DNA of 64,000 nt from Chitinophaga pinensis (GCA_945860865.1 CAMARW010000002.1:224584-288583); one strand, 5' to 3'. Shown: positions 16,493 to 26,646, counted from the stretch's first letter. Notes: generated from the letters alone by a model not told the origin. Made by a program: numbers and translations.

Positions 16493-17161
16493 ATGAATTT
16501 TCCAATTATTGCACCTTCTGTTCTCTCTGCAGACTTTGCCAATCTTGGCACCGACATTCAAATGATAAATGATAGCCAAGCCGATTGGTTTCATATTGAT
16601 GTAATGGATGGTGTTTTTGTGACCAATATTTCTTTTGGTTTTCCGGTTATTAAGGCCATTCAAAAAATAGCTAATAAACCGCTAGATGTTCATTTAATGA
16701 TTGTGCAACCTGAAAAGTATATCAAAGATTTTAAATCGGTTGGCGCAGAGGTTCTATCGGTACATTACGAAGCTTGTACACACTTGCATAGAACCATTTA
16801 TGCCATTAAAGAAGAAGGCATGAAGGCAGGAGTTGCCATTAATCCGCATACACCCATACATTTATTGAAGGATATTATCCAAGACATTGATTTGGTTTGT
16901 ATGATGAGCGTAAATCCAGGTTTTGGTGGACAAAAGTTTATTGAGCAAACTTACCGCAAATGCGCTGATTTAAAAGCAATGATTGAAGCAAATAATGCAC
17001 ATTGCCTCATTGAAATTGATGGTGGAGTTAATGAATTTACTGCCCCTAAACTCCTAGAAGCAGGTGCAGATGTATTGGTGGCAGGTAATTATGTTTTTGC
17101 CTCCAACAACCCCAAAGAAACCATCGCCTCACTTAAAAATTTGTCTCTGCATACCAAGTAA
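16493..17161 (+). CDS. rpe: Ribulose-phosphate 3-epimerase
   Basis: A 222-residue TIM-barrel enzyme that interconverts ribulose-5-phosphate and xylulose-5-phosphate in the pentose phosphate pathway. Seen: SVLSADF at 9-15, metal ligands His34 and Asp36 in HIDVMDG, His67 in DVHLMI, the phosphate-binding loop region SVNPGFGGQKF, and IDGGV with the second catalytic Asp. Length is standard. It lies 70 bases after the carboxylase gene and 23 bases before the TonB-dependent receptor gene. Confidence 0.96.
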   Translation: MNFPIIAPSVLSADFANLGTDIQMINDSQADWFHIDVMDGVFVTNISFGFPVIKAIQKIANKPLDVHLMIVQPEKYIKDFKSVGAEVLSVHYEACTHLHRTIYAIKEEGMKAGVAINPHTPIHLLKDIIQDIDLVCMMSVNPGFGGQKFIEQTYRKCADLKAMIEANNAHCLIEIDGGVNEFTAPKLLEAGADVLVAGNYVFASNNPKETIASLKNLSLHTK

Positions 17162-17169
17162 AAAATACT

Positions 17170-17177
17170 TACGTTAG
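17170..17177 (+). promoter_or_regulatory. -7-like element before the TonB-dependent receptor gene
   Basis: TACGTTAG lies 7 bases before the TTG start at 17185. One mismatch to TAnnTTTG. Confidence 0.3.
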
Positions 17178-17184
17178 CAATACG

Positions 17185-19680
17185 TTGAAAAAACTCACAC
17201 CACCATTTTTTACTTTGCTATTGGCTTGCCTTATCCTTCCTGTTATAAGTAAGGCACAGAAAAGTGCATCTATTTATGGTAACATAACAGATTCTATTGG
17301 CAGAGTTATTGCTGATGTAAATATACAAGTTCGCAACCACAATATTATAGAGAGTAGCAATGATGTTGGGTCTTACCAGATTCAAGTGCCTGCACAAAAA
17401 GAATTAGAATTAATTTTTACCTATGTGGGTAGAAGCCCATACATTATTAAGGTAAACCCACTTAACCCCGGCGAACGCATAAATATCCCTATCCAAATGT
17501 CGTACGGAATTTCACTGCGCACCTTTGTATTAACCGAAGAACGCGACAGGGAAAAAATATCGATGGTTTCTATTGACCCAAAAAAAATTGAAGGCTTACC
17601 CAATGTAAGCGGCAGCTTTGAATCTATTCTTAAAACCCTACCTGGCGTTACCTCTAACTCAGAATTAAGCTCACAGTACAATGTACGAGGTGGCAATTAC
17701 GATGAAAACCTAATCTATGTAAACGACATAGAAATATACCGTCCATTTCTACCTCGAAGTGGCCAACAAGAAGGATTAAGTTTTATCCATACAGAATTGG
17801 TTCAAAATGTAAAATTTTCTGCGGGAGGGTTTGAAGCACGTTACGGCGATAAAATGAGTAGCGTTTTAGATATTAAATACAAAGACCCAACTAAGTTTGC
17901 CGCCTCCACCAATGCGGGTTTATTGGGCGTTCAATCTCATGTTGAAGGCGCCAGCAAAGACCTCCGATTTACCTATTTACTTGGCGCTAGGTACTGGAGC
18001 AACAAATATGTTTTGGGCACATTAGATGTACAAGGCGATTATCAACCTTCTTTTTACGATGTACAAACCTTACTAAATTTTCATATTAAAGAAAATTTAA
18101 CCTTGAGCGTGCTGGGTAGCTACGCACAAAATAGATACAATTTTATTCCGCAAAACCGCGAAACTACTTTTGGTACAGTAACCAGGGCCTACCGCTTAAA
18201 TATATTTTTTGATGGGGCAGATTTAATGGAATACCAAACCGGAACTTTAGCGGCAACAGTAAATTATAGGCCCACTCCTTTTAGTCAGTTAAAACTTATT
18301 GCCTCCACTTTCTACTCCAACGAAAACGAAATATTTACCGTTGAAGGCGCCTACAGGTTAAGCGATATAGAAACAGATTTAGGCTCAGACAATTTTGCCC
18401 AAGCCCGCAACTTGCGTGGCGTAGGTTATTTTATTAACAATGCCAGAAATTCTGTAATTGCCCGGGTTAGCAATATTGGACACAGGGGATTTCAAACCAT
18501 GGGTAAACATAATTTGCAATGGGGAGCGTTTTTTCAAACAGAACAAATACAAGACAAACTGCACGAGTGGCAATACGATGACTCATCTGGATTTTCGAGG
18601 CCCCAATTAGATACCAACGGAAACTTTAATTTAAACAGTTTCTTGAGCACTAGACTCAATCTGTCTTCGCACCGCTTGCATGGCTATTTACAAAATTCGC
18701 AAACTCTCAACAAAACCTATAACGCCGTTCTTACTTATGGCCTAAGAGCCAATTATTGGAGCTATAACCAACAGTTGGTGTTTAGTCCGCGTTTGCAATT
18801 TGGGTTTGAACCAAATAGAAAACATAACCGATTGGTACGCGACAAAATTATAGCGGGAAAAATACGCAAAGATTGGATGATTAAAGCAGCTTATGGCTGG
18901 TATTATCAAGCTCCATTTTACAGAGAACTGAGAGATTTTGATGGTGTTTTAAACCCCAATATTAGGGCACAAAGAGCCATACATTATGTGTTGGGTGGCG
19001 ACATGAATTTTACAGCTTGGAATAGACCTTTTAAATTTACAACAGAGGTATATTACAAACAGCTCGATTTTCTCATTCCCTACGAAATAGACAATGTAAG
19101 AATTAGGTATTTTGCCAATAACAATAGCAGCGGATACGCCAGTGGATTAGACTTTAGGGTAAATGGTGAATTTGTAAAAGGAGCAGAAAGTTGGGCTTCG
19201 GTAAGTTTTATGAAAACCCAAGAAAAAATTACAGGCATCAGCGATATTTTTGGCAATGCCATAACCCCTAGATACATCCCACGCCCAACAGACCAACGCT
19301 TAACTTTTGCCATATTTTTCCAAGATTACCTCAGAAACAATCCCAAAATTAGGATGAACCTAAACTTGGTTTATGGCAGTGGTTTACCATTTGGTGTGCC
19401 AGATAGAAATAGGTATAATGATATTAGCAGGATGCCCAGTTACCGCCGTGTGGACATAGGCTTAAACAGGGTATTAATTGCAGAAGAAAATGAAAAAAGG
19501 AATAATTTCTGGAAAAGAACATTTAAATCTGCTTGGGTAGGAATAGAAGTTTTTAACCTTTTAGGCATTAACAATACCATTAGTTATATATGGATAACAG
19601 ACGTAAGCGCCAACAGGTATGCAGTACCCAACTATTTAACCAACAGAAGAATTAATTTAAGGCTATTATTAAAGTTTTAG
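17185..19680 (+). CDS. TonB-dependent receptor with carboxypeptidase-like N domain
   Basis: An 831-residue outer-membrane receptor. It has a signal peptide (about 1-25), a CarboxypepD_reg-like beta-sandwich domain (about 29-110), a plug domain (about 120-235, with YNVRGGNYDENLIYVNDIE), then a 22-strand barrel ending in an aromatic Phe, the usual outer-membrane signature. Such proteins import siderophores, vitamins or oligomers using TonB energy. No SusD partner is adjacent, so it is not a classic glycan-uptake pair. The only possible start before the signal peptide is a TTG. The ABC exporter gene follows after 13 bases. Ligand unknown. Confidence 0.92.
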   Translation: MKKLTPPFFTLLLACLILPVISKAQKSASIYGNITDSIGRVIADVNIQVRNHNIIESSNDVGSYQIQVPAQKELELIFTYVGRSPYIIKVNPLNPGERINIPIQMSYGISLRTFVLTEERDREKISMVSIDPKKIEGLPNVSGSFESILKTLPGVTSNSELSSQYNVRGGNYDENLIYVNDIEIYRPFLPRSGQQEGLSFIHTELVQNVKFSAGGFEARYGDKMSSVLDIKYKDPTKFAASTNAGLLGVQSHVEGASKDLRFTYLLGARYWSNKYVLGTLDVQGDYQPSFYDVQTLLNFHIKENLTLSVLGSYAQNRYNFIPQNRETTFGTVTRAYRLNIFFDGADLMEYQTGTLAATVNYRPTPFSQLKLIASTFYSNENEIFTVEGAYRLSDIETDLGSDNFAQARNLRGVGYFINNARNSVIARVSNIGHRGFQTMGKHNLQWGAFFQTEQIQDKLHEWQYDDSSGFSRPQLDTNGNFNLNSFLSTRLNLSSHRLHGYLQNSQTLNKTYNAVLTYGLRANYWSYNQQLVFSPRLQFGFEPNRKHNRLVRDKIIAGKIRKDWMIKAAYGWYYQAPFYRELRDFDGVLNPNIRAQRAIHYVLGGDMNFTAWNRPFKFTTEVYYKQLDFLIPYEIDNVRIRYFANNNSSGYASGLDFRVNGEFVKGAESWASVSFMKTQEKITGISDIFGNAITPRYIPRPTDQRLTFAIFFQDYLRNNPKIRMNLNLVYGSGLPFGVPDRNRYNDISRMPSYRRVDIGLNRVLIAEENEKRNNFWKRTFKSAWVGIEVFNLLGINNTISYIWITDVSANRYAVPNYLTNRRINLRLLLKF

Positions 19681-19693
19681 CACGACCCTAAAA

Positions 19694-21454
19694 ATGCAGA
19701 AAGACAACCAAAAGCGTTCATTAAAATGGGGTTTATTAGCTAAAATATTTGCCCTTGCCCTACCCTATAAAACCAAATTTTTTACCGCCGTATTTTTAAC
19801 ACTTAGTTTAGCCGTGCTGGGGCCACTTAGGCCTTATTTAATTCAACATACGCTAGATACTTATGTGGGCACGGGAGATGCCGTTGGCTTGCTAAATTTT
19901 AGTTTATTATTGGGCTTTTTATTGTTGCTTCAATCGCTTATCCAATGGTGGAGCACATTGTTGGCTAATTTTTTGGGTCAGCAAATAATCTACGATTTAC
20001 GCAATAGGGTTTATAAGCATTTAATGTCGTTGAAACTAAAGTATTACGACCAAACACCTGTGGGTACTATGGTTACACGAAGCATTAGCGATATTGAAAC
20101 CATCAGCGAGGTATTTAGCGAAGGCCTAATAAATATTGTAGGCGACATACTTCAAATTTTGGTGCTGCTTATTTTAATGTTTGGCACCCATGCCAAGCTA
20201 TCGCTGGTTTGTTTATCTGTGCTGCCTTTATTGTTTTATAGTGGTTACCTTTTTAAAGAAAAAATAAAAGGCAGTTTTGAAGATGTAAGAAACCAGGTAG
20301 CTATATTAAACACCTTTGTGCAAGAACACTTAAGCGGCATGCAATTGGTACAATTGTTTAACCGAGAGCCAGCAGAGCTATCCAAGTTTAAGGAAATAAA
20401 CAAAGCACACCAAGATGCCCATATCAGAAGTGTTTTTTATTACTCGGTATTTTTTCCGGTGGTAGAGGTTTTATCTGCTATAGCCATTGGTTTATTGGTT
20501 TGGTATGGTGCCAAAGGGGTTTTGGCCGAAGAAATTTCTATTGGTGTATTGGTTGCTTTTATTTTATACCTCAATTTATTTTTTAGGCCCATTAGGCAAT
20601 TAGCAGATAGGTTTAACAACCTGCAAATGGGAATGATTGCTGGTGAAAGAATTTTTCAATTAATAGAAGATTCAAACCCAATAGAAACCGAGGGCCAACA
20701 AACTTTAACCAGCACTAAAGGCCATATTGAATTTAAAGATGTATCGTTTGCCTATTTGCCCAATCAGCCAATTTTAAAAAATATTAATTTTTCGGTTCAG
20801 CCCGGAAAAACCATTGCTTTGGTTGGCAAAACAGGTGCAGGAAAATCATCTATCATAAATTTATTAAGCAGGTTTTATGATATCCAATCGGGAGAAATCT
20901 TGCTTGATGGAACCAATATAAACCAATATACCTTAAGCAGTTTAAGGAGTAAAATTAGCGTGGTAATGCAGGATGTATTTTTATTTAATGGCAGCATTTT
21001 AGAAAACATTCAGCTCTATAATAAAAACCTGAGTGAAGATAAGGTAATTGCCACCGCTAAGCTATTGGGCGCCCACGATTTTATTATGCGAATGCCTCAT
21101 GGTTACCATCAAATGATAACCGAAAGAGGATCTAATTTATCTGTTGGGCAAAGGCAGCTAATCTCCTTTGTGAGGGCAATGGTTACAGACCCTGCCATTT
21201 TGGTTTTAGATGAAGCCACCTCTAGTATAGACCATGAAACGGAAGAAATTATTCAGCTTGCCATTGAAAAAATGCGGGTAGGCAGAAGCAGTATTGTAAT
21301 TGCCCATAGGTTAAGCACCATTGCGAATGCAGATGAAATTTTAGTATTAGAAAAAGGAGCCATTGTGGAGCGCGGCACCCACCAAAGCCTTTTATTAACC
21401 AAAGGCTATTACAGTAATTTGTATGAGAAACAATTTACAGCATCAGCAATTTGA
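19694..21454 (+). CDS. ABC exporter, permease fused to ATPase (MsbA-type)
   Basis: A 586-residue half-transporter that works as a homodimer or heterodimer. Six membrane segments fill about residues 15-310 and the nucleotide-binding domain about 340-580. Walker A GKTGAGKSS starts at 378, the signature is LSVGQRQ, Walker B with the catalytic Glu is ILVLDEATSS, and the switch is IAHRLST. MsbA-type proteins flip lipids, lipopolysaccharide cores or drugs outward. It is translated right after the TonB-dependent receptor; no second half-transporter is next to it. Substrate unknown. Confidence 0.92.
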   Translation: MQKDNQKRSLKWGLLAKIFALALPYKTKFFTAVFLTLSLAVLGPLRPYLIQHTLDTYVGTGDAVGLLNFSLLLGFLLLLQSLIQWWSTLLANFLGQQIIYDLRNRVYKHLMSLKLKYYDQTPVGTMVTRSISDIETISEVFSEGLINIVGDILQILVLLILMFGTHAKLSLVCLSVLPLLFYSGYLFKEKIKGSFEDVRNQVAILNTFVQEHLSGMQLVQLFNREPAELSKFKEINKAHQDAHIRSVFYYSVFFPVVEVLSAIAIGLLVWYGAKGVLAEEISIGVLVAFILYLNLFFRPIRQLADRFNNLQMGMIAGERIFQLIEDSNPIETEGQQTLTSTKGHIEFKDVSFAYLPNQPILKNINFSVQPGKTIALVGKTGAGKSSIINLLSRFYDIQSGEILLDGTNINQYTLSSLRSKISVVMQDVFLFNGSILENIQLYNKNLSEDKVIATAKLLGAHDFIMRMPHGYHQMITERGSNLSVGQRQLISFVRAMVTDPAILVLDEATSSIDHETEEIIQLAIEKMRVGRSSIVIAHRLSTIANADEILVLEKGAIVERGTHQSLLLTKGYYSNLYEKQFTASAI

Positions 21455-21491
21455 GGACATGTTTTAGGTCATAATTTTTTATGAAACAACA

Positions 21492-22070
21492 CTATGCCTC
21501 TATTATAATTTTATGCGCTGTAAGCAGGCCGGGTAGGCCATATAGTTTAAACTTAGCTCCTTTTAAACTATTTAATTGCGGGTTTATAATGTAGTTGTAA
21601 GCAGTTCTAAAGTCTGCTTTTTCTAAGATGCTTTGCTCAAAAATAGCACCCTGTAAATTGCAATCATCAAAAATAGATTCGCTTACATCGGCTTCGGTAA
21701 AATCTACCTCCACTAAACTTACTTGCTTAAACACTGTTTTTTTTGTTTTGATTTGGTAAAACGAAGAATGGTTTAACACACAATTTTCGAAATAAACCGA
21801 AAAACCAATGGTATTAATAACAGAAAACGATAAGCCCAACAGTTTACAATCTATGAACTTAACACCCCTAAAAGCGGCTTTGGTTAGTTTGGCCATGCTT
21901 AAGTTACAAGCCAAAAAAGTACAATCTGTAAAAACAAAAGAAGATAAATTAACTGCCGAAAAATCGCAGTTTTTGAACACACAATGATCATACTCTGCGC
22001 CACTAAAATTGATTGCGTTTGGACTTAAATTTTCAAAGGTTTGGTCGGTAAAATATTTGTTGGTTGCCAT
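21492..22070 (-). CDS. Pentapeptide-repeat protein (Qnr-like)
   Basis: A 192-residue cytoplasmic protein made mainly of pentapeptide repeats A(N/D)LXX with Phe or Leu at the centre of each unit, for example CVFKNCDFSAVNLSSFVF and CNLSMAKL near residues 31-60 and CNLQGAIFEQSILEKADF near 140-157. The repeats form a right-handed square beta-helix that mimics B-DNA in Qnr and MfpA, which protect DNA gyrase; the mid-protein interruption resembles the loops of Qnr. A TTG at 22082 extends it by four residues but the ATG at 22070 is chosen. Gyrase binding is inference only. Confidence 0.8.
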   Translation of the reverse strand: MATNKYFTDQTFENLSPNAINFSGAEYDHCVFKNCDFSAVNLSSFVFTDCTFLACNLSMAKLTKAAFRGVKFIDCKLLGLSFSVINTIGFSVYFENCVLNHSSFYQIKTKKTVFKQVSLVEVDFTEADVSESIFDDCNLQGAIFEQSILEKADFRTAYNYIINPQLNSLKGAKFKLYGLPGLLTAHKIIIEA

Positions 22071-22093
22071 AATTTGGGGCAAGTTAGCTGAGC

Positions 22094-22101
22094 CAAAGGT
22101 A
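22094..22101 (-). promoter_or_regulatory. -7 promoter element of the pentapeptide-repeat gene
   Basis: Reads TACCTTTG on the minus strand, a perfect TAnnTTTG match, 23 bases before the ATG at 22070. Confidence 0.5.
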
Positions 22102-22195
22102 GATTCAAAATTTCTTTCTTTGGGTTCGAACCAAACACCTTTAAATGAATGAAAAAGTAGAAAAATAGTATATTCGCTGCATAAAATTTAAAAAC

Positions 22196-22939
22196 ATGAA
22201 CCTAACCGGAAAAACCGTACTTGTTACAGGCGCCTCGCGTGGCATTGGCAAAGGCATTGCTTTAACCCTAGCCCAAGCTGGAGCCAATATTGCTTTTACT
22301 TTTGTAAGCTCTGTAGAAAAAGCTAAAATATTTGAAACAGAATTAAATGCTTTAGGCATTAAAGCCAGAGGTTACCAAAGCAACGCAGCAGCTTTTGATG
22401 AAGCCGAAAAATTGGTTGATGAAATTTTAAAAGATTTTGGCGCCCTAGATGTTTTAGTAAACAATGCCGGTATTACCAAAGACACCTTGCTTATGCGCAT
22501 GAGCGAACAACAGTGGGATGATGTTTTAGATACCAATTTAAAATCGGCATTTGCCATGACCAAAGCCGCCATGAAACCCATGATGAAAGCAAAGGCTGGT
22601 TCTATTATAAATATAACTTCTATTGTAGGAATCACTGGCAATGCTGGTCAGGCCAACTATGCTGCCTCTAAAGCGGGCATGATAGGACTAACCAAATCTG
22701 TGGCCAAAGAATTGGGTTCAAGAAACATACGTTGTAATGCTATTGCCCCCGGTTTTATAGAAACAGAAATGACCGAAAGTTTAAGCGAAGAAGTGCGTGC
22801 TGAGTGGGTAAAAGGTATTCCTTTAAAACGCGGTGGCAAACCGGCAGATGTGGCTAATTGTGTTTTATTTTTAGCCAGTGATGCCTCTGCTTATATTAGC
22901 GGACAAACCATCAACATTTGTGGTGGTATGGTAATGTAA
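22196..22939 (+). CDS. fabG: 3-oxoacyl-[acyl-carrier-protein] reductase
   Basis: A 247-residue short-chain dehydrogenase that reduces beta-ketoacyl-ACP with NADPH in each round of fatty acid elongation. Cofactor motif TGASRGIG at 11-18, NNAG at 89-92, and the catalytic triad Ser142, Tyr155 and Lys159 (YAASK) are all present. The DTLLMRM motif and the C-terminal SGQTINICGGMVM are typical of FabG as opposed to other SDRs. It is 6 bases from the VWA membrane protein gene, which has no obvious metabolic link to it. Confidence 0.94.
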   Translation: MNLTGKTVLVTGASRGIGKGIALTLAQAGANIAFTFVSSVEKAKIFETELNALGIKARGYQSNAAAFDEAEKLVDEILKDFGALDVLVNNAGITKDTLLMRMSEQQWDDVLDTNLKSAFAMTKAAMKPMMKAKAGSIINITSIVGITGNAGQANYAASKAGMIGLTKSVAKELGSRNIRCNAIAPGFIETEMTESLSEEVRAEWVKGIPLKRGGKPADVANCVLFLASDASAYISGQTINICGGMVM

Positions 22940-22945
22940 ACCTCC

Positions 22946-25027
22946 ATGCAGTTTCAAACAAACTATCCCATTTTATTGATAGTGGCAAGCATGCTACTAG
23001 CCACCTTTGTGAGTTATTGGCTATACCGCAAAAACCCACTAAAATTGGCCGAAAAATGGATGGTTTATGGAGTAATGAGCCTACGGTGGCTCAGCCTATT
23101 TTTTATTTGTTTCTTGCTTTTAGAACCACTTATTAAATGGCTGAACCAACACAAAGAAAAGCCCATTTTAGTAATTGCAGTAGACAATAGCCAATCTATG
23201 CTGGGAGGAAAAGATAAAGATTACCTCCAATCTCAGTTTTTACCCGCTCTAAACCTGTTTAAAAAAAACCTTGCAGATCAGTTTAATGTTATAACTTACA
23301 CCATTGGAAGCGAGGTTAAACGAACAGATAGTTTAAGTTTTACTGACAAAATAAGCAATTTATCTGGAGGCTTAGAGGAAATTGAAAACAACTATTTTCA
23401 AACTAACCATGCAGCTACGCTTTTAATTAGCGATGGCATGTATAATGCAGGCAGCAACCCCGCATACGCCCTAAATAAAAACAGCCCGCCTGTATTTACC
23501 ATTGGCATTGGAGATACCACCCAAAGAAAAGATGCCATCATTCAAAAAGCATACGCACCAACTCAAGTTTATGCCAACAATGATTTTGAAATTATGATTG
23601 ATTTACAGGCTTTTTATTGCGCGGGGGAGGCATTAAAAATTGAAGTAAGAGAGAACCAAAAGCTTTTATTCTCTGCTACAAAAATGGCGGTAGGACCAAA
23701 ATATTTTCAACAACAAAGAATTAATTTAAACAAAACTAGCGAGGGTTTTCACACCTATGATATAAGCATAGCTCCCCTAAAAGCAGAAGCCAGTTATATA
23801 AATAATAAAGTAAGCGTGCAGGTTAACAGCCTAAAGAACAAGCAACACTTGGTTTTGGTTTACCAAAATGCACACCCAGATATTGGTGCCATGCAGAGAG
23901 CAATATCTAAACTAGAAAATTATAGCTTGGAAGCGCTACCATTAAGCCAAATTAATGCAGGTAAATTGCCCGAAGCTGCCCTTTATATATTACACCAAAT
24001 ACCTGGCACACGTGGAGAAGGTTTACCCTTATTAAAACAAATACAAACTAAAAATATTCCTTGTTTTTTTATTGTTGGCAAACAAACTGGCCTACCGTTT
24101 CTTGCTCAAATAAATGGCAGTAAAATTATTGGAAACGCTCAAAACCAAAACGAAGCACAAGCATGGGTAAATACCCAGTTTAATTTATTTCAATTAGATG
24201 AACTTAGCCTAAACACTATCCAAAAGTTTAACCCATTAATAACGCCCTACGGCAGCTACCAGATAAGTGCAGGAACAGAGGTATTACTGAACCAACAAAT
24301 AGGCTTTGTAAAAACAAACACCCCCCTCCTATCTTTCAGTTATTTTGGCGGAACCAATCAATCTATGTTATTTGGAGAAGGCATTTGGCGTTGGTTTTTA
24401 CAAGATTATTTATGGCATGGAAACCAGCAAATAAGCGAAAATTTATTGAGCAAAATTATTCAGTGGACAGCCGGCAAAAGCGATAGAAGTAAATTTAGGG
24501 TTGAACCAAGCAAAAAGATATTTGATGAAAATGAAGTTATTAATATAGATGCCACCCTGTTTAACGACCTGCAAGAGAGAGTAAATTCATCTAATGTTTC
24601 ATTGCAGTTAACTGACGAAAAAGGTAAAAATTTTCAATTTCAATTTAGTAAAACAAACGATGCCTATCAATTGCAAATTAAAAATTTACTGCCAGGTAAA
24701 TACAGTTATTCTGCCAGCGCAGATGGAGGCAATTATCCCATTAAAAAGGGTGAAATTTTAGTTAAAAGCATGCAACTTGAATCCATTCAAACAAAATCAA
24801 ATTTTGAAGCATTACGAGCTATTTCCCAAGAAAGTGGTGGCGAATTTTACGCAACAGATAATTTAAAAATACTAGCAGATAAATTGGCAAATAACCCCAA
24901 TATGAAAACTGTTATTCACGAACAAGAACAACTTAAAAGCCTACTTGAATATAAGTTTCTATTCTTTTTAATTTTACTGTTATTAAGCACAGAATGGTTT
25001 GTAAGAAAATGGCAAGGATTAATTTAA
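22946..25027 (+). CDS. Membrane-anchored VWA-like domain protein
   Basis: A 693-residue inner-membrane protein. Two hydrophobic segments lie at about 8-26 and 44-64, and a third near the C terminus (about 668-686). Between them, a von Willebrand A-like domain starts at about 73, with a MIDAS-type D-x-S-x-S motif at residues 80-84 (DNSQS) and SDGMYNAGSNP about 85 residues later. The region after it has beta-rich segments. This architecture is common in Bacteroidota (BatA-related or 'glutamine amidotransferase-like' membrane proteins); the function is unknown, probably periplasmic protein assembly. It follows fabG with a 6-base gap. Confidence 0.75.
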   Translation: MQFQTNYPILLIVASMLLATFVSYWLYRKNPLKLAEKWMVYGVMSLRWLSLFFICFLLLEPLIKWLNQHKEKPILVIAVDNSQSMLGGKDKDYLQSQFLPALNLFKKNLADQFNVITYTIGSEVKRTDSLSFTDKISNLSGGLEEIENNYFQTNHAATLLISDGMYNAGSNPAYALNKNSPPVFTIGIGDTTQRKDAIIQKAYAPTQVYANNDFEIMIDLQAFYCAGEALKIEVRENQKLLFSATKMAVGPKYFQQQRINLNKTSEGFHTYDISIAPLKAEASYINNKVSVQVNSLKNKQHLVLVYQNAHPDIGAMQRAISKLENYSLEALPLSQINAGKLPEAALYILHQIPGTRGEGLPLLKQIQTKNIPCFFIVGKQTGLPFLAQINGSKIIGNAQNQNEAQAWVNTQFNLFQLDELSLNTIQKFNPLITPYGSYQISAGTEVLLNQQIGFVKTNTPLLSFSYFGGTNQSMLFGEGIWRWFLQDYLWHGNQQISENLLSKIIQWTAGKSDRSKFRVEPSKKIFDENEVINIDATLFNDLQERVNSSNVSLQLTDEKGKNFQFQFSKTNDAYQLQIKNLLPGKYSYSASADGGNYPIKKGEILVKSMQLESIQTKSNFEALRAISQESGGEFYATDNLKILADKLANNPNMKTVIHEQEQLKSLLEYKFLFFLILLLLSTEWFVRKWQGLI

Positions 25028-25051
25028 TTTTTTGCCTTTACAACGTAATCC

Positions 25052-25648
25052 TCATTTTTGAATAGCCATTCCTTGATTAAAGCAGTGCCTGCACCTGGCT
25101 TCATAAGTTTCATTTTCGCCAATCATAATTAGTGCATCATGATTATTTTTTCTGTAAGAATGATTGGCTAGATCTCCGCAAATCATACAAATAGCATGAA
25201 CCTTGCTAACATATTCGGCTACAGCCATTAGATTGGGCATACAGCCAAAAGGTTTGCCCAAATAATCCAAATCTAAGCCTGCAATTATAACTCTTTTACC
25301 TTGCTCAGCTAATTTTTCTGCCACATACACTAATTCATCATCAAAAAACTGAGCTTCATCAATGGCAACAACTTGGGCATCATTTGCCATCAACAAAATA
25401 TTGAGCGAACTACTTACAGCGTTTGCCTGAAGGGCATTTTCATTGTGTGAAACAACCTTGGTTTCATCGTACCTAACATCCACATTTGGTTTAAATAACT
25501 CCACTTTTTGATTAGCTATTTTAGCTCGCGTTACTCTTCTAATTAGCTCCTCGGTTTTACCAGAAAACATAGACCCACAAATAACCTCAATCCATCCTTT
25601 TTTAGGCTGGTGATGGTAACGAGGCTCTATAAACAATTGGTCAATCAT
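25052..25648 (-). CDS. tdk: Thymidine kinase (type II, zinc-containing)
   Basis: A 198-residue enzyme that phosphorylates thymidine in pyrimidine salvage. P-loop GSMFSGKT at 25-32, the DEAQFF motif at 97-102 with the catalytic Glu98, and the structural zinc site C154-x2-C157 (CMIC) and C186-x2-C189 (CRHC). An ATG start with the normal family length. It is convergent with the fabG/VWA unit and divergent from the next gene. Confidence 0.95.
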   Translation of the reverse strand: MIDQLFIEPRYHHQPKKGWIEVICGSMFSGKTEELIRRVTRAKIANQKVELFKPNVDVRYDETKVVSHNENALQANAVSSSLNILLMANDAQVVAIDEAQFFDDELVYVAEKLAEQGKRVIIAGLDLDYLGKPFGCMPNLMAVAEYVSKVHAICMICGDLANHSYRKNNHDALIMIGENETYEARCRHCFNQGMAIQK

Positions 25649-25748
25649 TGAGTGTTTGATATTTTAATCTAAATGGGTTCTTAATATCTGAAATTGTTAA
25701 TTAAAAGTTATAAAGAAAGTTAAAATTTGAATATTAAATTTCAAATAT

Positions 25749-26618
25749 ATGAATTCTCTTCAGCTCATCAACAAAATTAAGTCTAAATCAGCCGATTTCA
25801 CACAAAACATAAACGAACTTCTACATGCTAATCAAGCATTTAATAGAATTCAAAAAGATTTACTCAACAAGCAATGCATAGATATTTATGAACTACTGCT
25901 TAAACTTAAAATAGAAGAAGAAACAATAGAAGAAAAAACAGCACCTATTTTAGCAAAAGAGGAACTCAAAACTAATCCAGAGGTGGAGATTCCATTACAC
26001 AACCCAGCACCAGTAATCTTCAATTTTGAGAAAACGGATGATAAAAACATTATTGAAGAAGAAGAAATTAGTCAAAACATTTCAGAACCATTGGTTCAAG
26101 CCGAAAACTTCCAGGAGGTAATATCTTGGGCAGATCAACACCAAGAAAGCTTAGATGCGATTGTAGAAAAAGTGAGCTTGCAAGAAGTTGTAACCATGCC
26201 AGAAATTGATTACACCAAAGCAACAGAAAATAAACGCATTCAATACACGGTAATGCCAGAAATGCCTAAACCAAATCCATTCAACAATAATTTTGCAGAA
26301 AAAGAACCCAGCTACAATGATAAAATGAGCCAAACCAACCCACCCATATTGGTGCCATTGGCAGATAAAACAATTGAAGCACCTATAGATAACATCAAAG
26401 GGGCTATAAATTTAAACAAGAAAATTGCCCTAGTAAAAATTCTATTTAACGAAAATGTAGTTGAATACGCCAAAGCTATTGAGCGGCTAAATAATGCGCT
26501 AGATAAAACAGATGCAATGCGCATTTACAATGAGCTTAAACATCAACACCAATGGGATAACGAAAACGAATTAGTATTGGATTTAGAGCAATTAATAACA
26601 AGAAGATTTATCAAATAA
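25749..26618 (+). CDS. Cytoplasmic protein of unknown function, conserved-looking C terminus
   Basis: A 289-residue acidic protein with no signal peptide or membrane segment. The N-terminal 60 residues are predicted helical, the middle (about 60-205) is low-complexity and Glu/Pro/Asn-rich, and the last 75 residues are helical: an INLNKKIALVKILFNENVVEYAKAI-type stretch followed by an LxNALDKTDAMRIYNELK helix. I recall similar C termini in other Bacteroidota hypotheticals, where they end proteins with divergent middles. It has its own transcription unit, ended by the hairpin at 26647-26690. No function is proposed. Confidence 0.7.
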   Translation: MNSLQLINKIKSKSADFTQNINELLHANQAFNRIQKDLLNKQCIDIYELLLKLKIEEETIEEKTAPILAKEELKTNPEVEIPLHNPAPVIFNFEKTDDKNIIEEEEISQNISEPLVQAENFQEVISWADQHQESLDAIVEKVSLQEVVTMPEIDYTKATENKRIQYTVMPEMPKPNPFNNNFAEKEPSYNDKMSQTNPPILVPLADKTIEAPIDNIKGAINLNKKIALVKILFNENVVEYAKAIERLNNALDKTDAMRIYNELKHQHQWDNENELVLDLEQLITRRFIK

Positions 26619-26646
26619 TTATAACCCTTTTTTAGTTCATTCATAT

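Noticed and set aside
17185..21454. Polysaccharide utilisation locus (SusC/SusD type)
   Set aside because: The TonB-dependent receptor has no SusD-like neighbour and no glycoside hydrolase nearby; the next gene is an ABC exporter.
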